NCBI GenBank assembly: GCA_003024985.2
Contig: PXIH01S0046652.1
Strand: one strand, 5' to 3'
DNA: 11,872 nt
From: Euperipatoides rowelli
Taxonomy: Eukaryota; Onychophora; Udeonychophora; Euonychophora; Peripatopsidae
Shown: positions 8,421-11,872 of the stretch, one piece after another
How the letters are laid out: each line of letters starts with the position of its first letter
Position numbering within the stretch: the stretch's first letter is position 1
The notes under the pieces: generated by a model
The model's input: the letters and a program-made list of their open reading frames with translations, nothing else
Told to the model about the DNA's origin: nothing
Databases searched by the model: none
Program-made: the position numbers and the translations under genes

Positions 8421-9095
8421 TGTTTTACTATTTATAGTCAAGATAATTTAAATCAAAATCCTCTATGACAATTTCATGCTTTAGCTCAAATATTATCAAT
8501 GAATGGTCACTTTTACCAATTCCTACAAGGAATTCCAAATTTTTGATACTTTCTGTATCATTTGTGATTATGATATCCAACAATGTGCTCGATGTATTCC
8601 TAAATCTAGTGTCGGAGGTCGACGGAGGATATATGCTGGATAAGTAGTTTATTAATAATAAAATCAAGAATTTTGGAGCCAAAATGAGAAATTCCATAAG
8701 ACGAGGTTCCAAGTTTCCAATTGATCTCTGGAAGATTAAAATCCCCGAGAATGATCAATTCATCTGATCTGACTTATCATGTAGAAGGGCTGGGCATTAT
8801 AATTAGTTTTAATAAAGTTAAATAACACTTCATCCTCGTTTGTATGGTTTCCTGTGGGTCTATATACGAGAGAAAATAATGATTTATTTTCATCTGCGGT
8901 GATTGAGAACTATAGGCACTCAGCCGAACTATTAATATCACTCGTGATCTCTAAATCCAGACCAAGCCTAACAAAGTTTAAAATACCACCTCCTTTCCTA
9001 TCTTGTCTGTCTTTTCTATATAAAACATAGTTAGCAATAGGCCTACTTATTTTTTCGTCAGAAATTTTAGGGCTCAACCAAGATTCCACAATGCA
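8420..9095 (-). pseudogene. retrotransposon ORF2 N-terminus: apurinic-like endonuclease
   Basis: Homology runs from ESWLSPKISDEKI (about 9090-9050), through YRKDRQDRKGGGILNFV, the Mg-binding ILGDFNLPEINW (8752-8717) and LLDIIITND, to the catalytic GKSDHSLIIFEL (SDH at 8511-8503). These are the late motifs of the exonuclease-endonuclease-phosphatase fold that nicks target DNA in non-LTR elements; the early part of the domain is poorly preserved. At least one stop (after SSAECL) and a frameshift break the frame. The last piece is a 94-codon open stretch (8712-8428). Confidence 0.8.
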
Positions 9096-9562
9096 TATAC
9101 AGTATTATCTGTATAGTATTGAACAATTATACAATTTAGTTCCCATATTTTATTACTGAGTTGGCATTTGTAGCCTATATATACATTTTAAATGGCTTGG
9201 ATTTGATTGCTATTTTTCCCCCTTTTTTATTTGTATTTCTTTATATGAATGCAAGGATACTGAAACATCAGGGATCTCTTAAATTGATAGTCGAAGCTCT
9301 CTTCACATTCTTTTTATCCAAACCTTTGACACTTTTAACCTTTTTATTTTCCAGGAACAAATTTCTTTGATCGAAAGATCTATAGAGAGAATTTATCCTT
9401 ATTCACTCTTAAAGTTAACAATGATTTAAGAAACAACTTAGATAACGTATCAACACAACATATCAGTAAAGGCCTAGTTTTATTTCTCGCCGCTTTTCCC
9501 AGTCTATAGGATCTCATGATTGGAGAGATCTCTATAGCCAGAGTTAATACCTCAGAAAGAGA

Positions 9563-9576
9563 TATATATATATATC
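9563..9576. repeat. (AT)7 dinucleotide repeat
   Basis: Seven AT units inside the ORF1 remnant, flanked by AG and CT so that the whole is palindromic. It interrupts the ORF1 frame and probably expanded after insertion. Confidence 0.8.
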
Positions 9577-10116
9577 TTGAATCTTATATATTTTCATCTA
9601 AATTGGATACTACAATATTTTGTCTCTCTTCACTTGATCCTCTCTATCACTGATCCAAGATTTAACATTTTCATTCAACTCATGATTTTATTTTTTGATA
9701 ATCTCCTTATTTTAAGCCTTCAGGACTAACACAGACAATATCTGTCTTGATTCTAGTTTATTTAATCTATCATTTACTAAAACCATCTTTTTGTTAATCT
9801 CAGTGAAATTCTCATTTTTCATAAAAGAATCAAATTTGGTATTGATATCTTTAATATTACATTCCACTATATTAAGTCTGTTCAAAAAAGAATCAAAAAT
9901 CTTTTCATTTTTTGACAATAATAACAAAATTTTATCATTATTTTGTTCAAAGTGTTCACTCCATTTTTTTAAACTTATCTAATAAAGGAGCATCATTACC
10001 GCAGCTGTTAAAAACAAGCACATTTTTCATGGATCGATCCATTTCGAGCATAGACTACACATGATGGAGGTCTCAGTTTTATCAATAACAGTATTACATG
10101 ACATACCAGAATTAAC

Positions 10117-10185
10117 TGGGCCGGGATTTGATTCAACATCTCCAGAAAGCATTAAAAGCCTACTATTGTAGTAGAGAATATTATA
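10117..10185 (-). other. 2A ribosome-skipping peptide motif at ORF1 N-terminus
   Basis: The minus strand encodes MLSGDVESNPGP preceded in frame by YNILYYNSRLL. It has the full D(V/I)ExNPGP core (10140-10117), a G before the core, and the expected hydrophobic/basic stretch upstream. 2A peptides make the ribosome skip the bond between G and P. They are known at the N-termini of some non-LTR retrotransposon ORF1s, especially in the CR1/L2 group and trypanosome elements. An in-frame TAG lies two codons before the segment, and the only visible Met is inside the motif, so the original start is lost or lay upstream. Confidence 0.8.
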
Positions 10186-10191
10186 GGCCTA

Positions 10192-11159
10192 CTGATAAAT
10201 TAGAATTTTGTTAAATCTTTTTTTTTTAACAGTACTGTAATAAAAATTGAAATTCCACCAAGATTGCCTGAAATGAAGCCCCAGCCGGTCAAGAGTCCAA
10301 CGTTACTCGGCAAAACACATGATCAAAGTTGTTTGTTATTTGAGTTACATTCCAATCCAGATTACAAAGTCGAGAGATAAACATATAATCATTAAGAATA
10401 TCATAAAATGATTGGAATACATTGTATTAGGTAGAAATATTATCAAGACAATCCAAAGACCTGACTAGTATCAATAAATAACACGTCAAGCCGGATGTTT
10501 GATGTAGCGAAGAAATCCACCATTTCAATCTATTATTTCCTGCGCCTTCTTATGTTATATTAAATTCTGCTGATAATCTAAGATTGGATCAATTTTTGAG
10601 AACCTAAAAAAAAAGAGAAATGCATTTTTTTACTGGATGTTTTATTATTGCGCAATGTAGGGCGTAACAGAGTGAAGGTTAAGAGGTAATTAGATAAACG
10701 CCTTTAAACGTTATAAATGAAGATATTAAAAACATCTTGTAAAGGCAAATGAACTATCTACTAGAGGACACCCTCATAAATTGAATAAAGAACACAATTT
10801 AAGAATTGTCACAGGTTTATTACTAATTGTATCGATTATCAGATCTGATTCTGTGTTTCATGCACAACACAATTTAAAAATTCTTTGGACGATTACTTGA
10901 TTAGAGTCAAATATTTTAGATTTAGATAAATTACTATGGATTAGTCAAAAATAATGACTTGTACCAGCATGATAGAAACAGTAGAAAATCTTGGTAAAAA
11001 TACAAAATAACAAATGACGTAATCCTAGAATACATGAAAGCAAAATCATTGAGTTCACACAAATCTCAGCCTATATAAAAACTATAAACATATACAAAAT
11101 CACAAATACAATTAATCAATAACAGACCAATATAATTAGACAAGATTGATGGAATTTAC
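10192..11159. other. intron sequence without recognised features
   Basis: AT-rich and stop-dense on both strands. The part next to 10190 may be the 5' UTR of the large retrotransposon, and the part up to 11159 may be the 3' UTR of the second fragment. No motif supports either. No exon, RNA gene or tandem repeat was seen. Confidence 0.4.
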
Positions 11160-11720
11160 TTAAAGGAATTACAAGATTTGAGGAAATTATACAGGGATTT
11201 CTTAAAAAGACCTCTGAAGACCATGAGATAACCGTTACCATATCCTGGTAAACTGTTCCAGATCTTGATCGATTTATGAAAAATAAAACAATGTATTTTA
11301 TTAGATTTTGACACGTAGGATCTTCTAGTTCAATCTTAAGCGAGAAGTAGGCTACTCATTTCTATTCTCCAACAGGACTAGCTGTTTAAAAATAAAAACA
11401 ATGTCACCTCTATGGCATCACTTGTCCAGAGACAAAACATTCTTTAATCTGTTTAATCTTTATTGATATGAAAGATAGTAGAAACTAGAAACCATGAACT
11501 AGTTTTGAATAGTGCCTGAAATGATGTTTGAGCTTCCTAATATTAAGATAACCATTTTGATGACAAAAAAACTGATATGGTAATAGTCAAAAATAGGTTG
11601 AATGTAAGAATTGTAAAACCAGATGAAATGAAAGGAGACACATTTTTTTTTGAGTTCCTTAACATACCTTATTTTGTCTACATGCAGGCTAAATGTAAGA
11701 TTACATTTCATTTAGGCTAC
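11160..11720 (-). pseudogene. second non-LTR retrotransposon fragment (RT C-terminus)
   Basis: On the minus strand, NLTFSLHVDKI (near 11705) leads into VKELKKK and FYNSYIQPIFDYY (about 11625-11585), the RT thumb signature of non-LTR elements. Further on, after stops and frameshifts, TRRSYVSKSNKI and the block KSIKIWNSLPGYG (about 11285-11240), then VFRGLFKKSLYNFL (about 11215-11170), match the conserved ORF2 tail. The residues differ from the large element, so this is another family or a distant relative. It is 5' truncated near 11720, as is common for such insertions. Confidence 0.65.
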
Positions 11721-11802
11721 CTGCTACCACACCAAGGTCACAAATATCGTAAAATCTAGTGAGCGAAGCGTTGAGTAATTTATAATTAGAACATTATAAA
11801 TA

Positions 11803-11830
11803 TTTTTTTTTTGGGGGGGGGAGGGGAGGA
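11803..11830 (+). repeat. T-run followed by G-rich tract
   Basis: About ten T are followed by nine G and then AGGGGAGGAG. It is one of the few GC-rich spots in the intron. It is too irregular to call a four-tract G-quadruplex with confidence. Confidence 0.7.
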
Positions 11831-11872
11831 GCAAATGTTTAGCATACTTCCCAACATAGCACAAACTTGAAA

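Larger units (their letters stand above)
9380..10185 (-). pseudogene. retrotransposon ORF1 remnant: 2A, zinc-finger start, coiled coil, RRM-like
   Basis: After the 2A motif the frame continues to CSLCSKWIDP (ending at 10030), a CxxCxxW pattern like the start of a PHD-type finger, and then stops. A frameshifted continuation follows (CGNDAPLLDKFKKW, then SEHFEQNN). Next comes a 71-codon open stretch (9927-9712), rich in K, N, E and spaced I/L/F, that reads as a coiled coil (for example NEKIFDSFLNRLNIVE). After further breaks, YRLGKAARNKTRPLLI (about 9467-9511) matches the RLGK..NK.RPL signature of ORF1 RRM domains. Such ORF1 proteins bind element RNA as a chaperone. At least two frameshifts and several stops are present. 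Confidence 0.7.
5800..10190 (-). mobile_element. degenerate CR1/L2-like non-LTR retrotransposon with 2A-bearing ORF1
   Basis: Read on the minus strand the parts come in the order of a complete element: 2A peptide, zinc-finger-like segment, coiled coil, RRM-like segment (ORF1, about 10185-9380), AP endonuclease (about 9095-8420), linker, reverse transcriptase (about 7870-6657), C-terminal tail (about 6310-5998), 3' UTR and an AAAT microsatellite (about 5820-5800). Without the insertion at about 6310-6656 the span is about 4.0 kb, typical for CR1-group elements. Many stops and frameshifts show that it is long dead. The 5' limit is uncertain and may extend past 10190. No target-site duplication could be assigned. 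Confidence 0.8.
5568..11872 (+). other. first intron of the F-box gene, open at the window end
   Basis: No downstream exon for the rest of the SPRY domain could be found on the plus strand, so the intron is at least 6.3 kb. Its bulk is decayed retroelement in antisense orientation, with scattered homopolymers and microsatellites. Confidence 0.75.

Noticed and set aside
9161-9370. Plus-strand open frame with hydrophobic residues
   Set aside because: It lies antisense to the retrotransposon between ORF1 and the endonuclease; its hydrophobicity follows from T-rich DNA, and there is no family resemblance.
5568-11872. Search for the missing SPRY exon of the F-box gene
   Set aside because: No plus-strand stretch encodes the expected strongly conserved last ~64 residues after a YAG acceptor, so that exon lies outside the window.
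1-11872. tRNA, rRNA, CRISPR, bacterial operon or novel defence-type system
   Set aside because: No cloverleaf, rRNA or regular spacer-repeat pattern was seen; gene structure is eukaryotic, and the unusual content is explained by conserved host genes plus retroelements.

Overview
This is an AT-rich eukaryotic, almost certainly arthropod and probably insect, genomic window. It holds two divergently transcribed conserved genes and a long intron filled with decayed non-LTR retrotransposons. The organism call rests on strong protein resemblance to insect Armitage and Fsn, a GT splice donor, and long AT-rich non-coding DNA. I could not run any search.

Layout. 1-763 is the 3' flank of the first gene. 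764-4345 (minus strand) is one uninterrupted 1193-codon reading frame for a MOV10L1/Armitage-type SF1 RNA helicase, the class that acts in piRNA biogenesis. 4346-4994 is a 649-bp head-to-head intergenic region that must carry both promoters; it has a perfect 14-bp-arm inverted repeat, two smaller hairpins and two tiny upstream ORFs abutting the helicase start. 4995-5567 (plus strand) is the first coding exon of an F-box/SPRY protein (FBXO45, Drosophila Fsn). It ends at a good donor, CAG|GTCAGT, and the last part of its SPRY domain lies beyond the window, so its intron is at least 6.3 kb.

The intron (5568-11872). Most of it is one old, nearly full-length CR1/L2-like non-LTR retrotransposon lying antisense to the host gene (about 10190 down to 5800). 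From its 5' to 3' end I can read: a canonical 2A ribosome-skipping peptide, a truncated zinc-finger-like start, a coiled coil and an RRM-like segment (ORF1); then an apurinic endonuclease, a reverse transcriptase with a YADD box, the conserved C-terminal tail (WNSLP-like) and an AAAT-type 3' microsatellite. An unrelated insertion of about 345 bp splits the end of the RT frame. A second, different RT C-terminal fragment sits at about 11160-11720. All retroelement frames are broken by stops and frameshifts.

How it fits together. The helicase and the F-box gene probably share a bidirectional promoter region but are not known to work in one pathway. The retroelement is a passenger. Its antisense orientation means that host intron transcription makes RNA complementary to the element's mRNA; since the neighbouring gene is a piRNA-pathway helicase, that is a suggestive but unproven juxtaposition. 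The most noteworthy observation is the intact 2A motif at the N-terminus of the retrotransposon ORF1.
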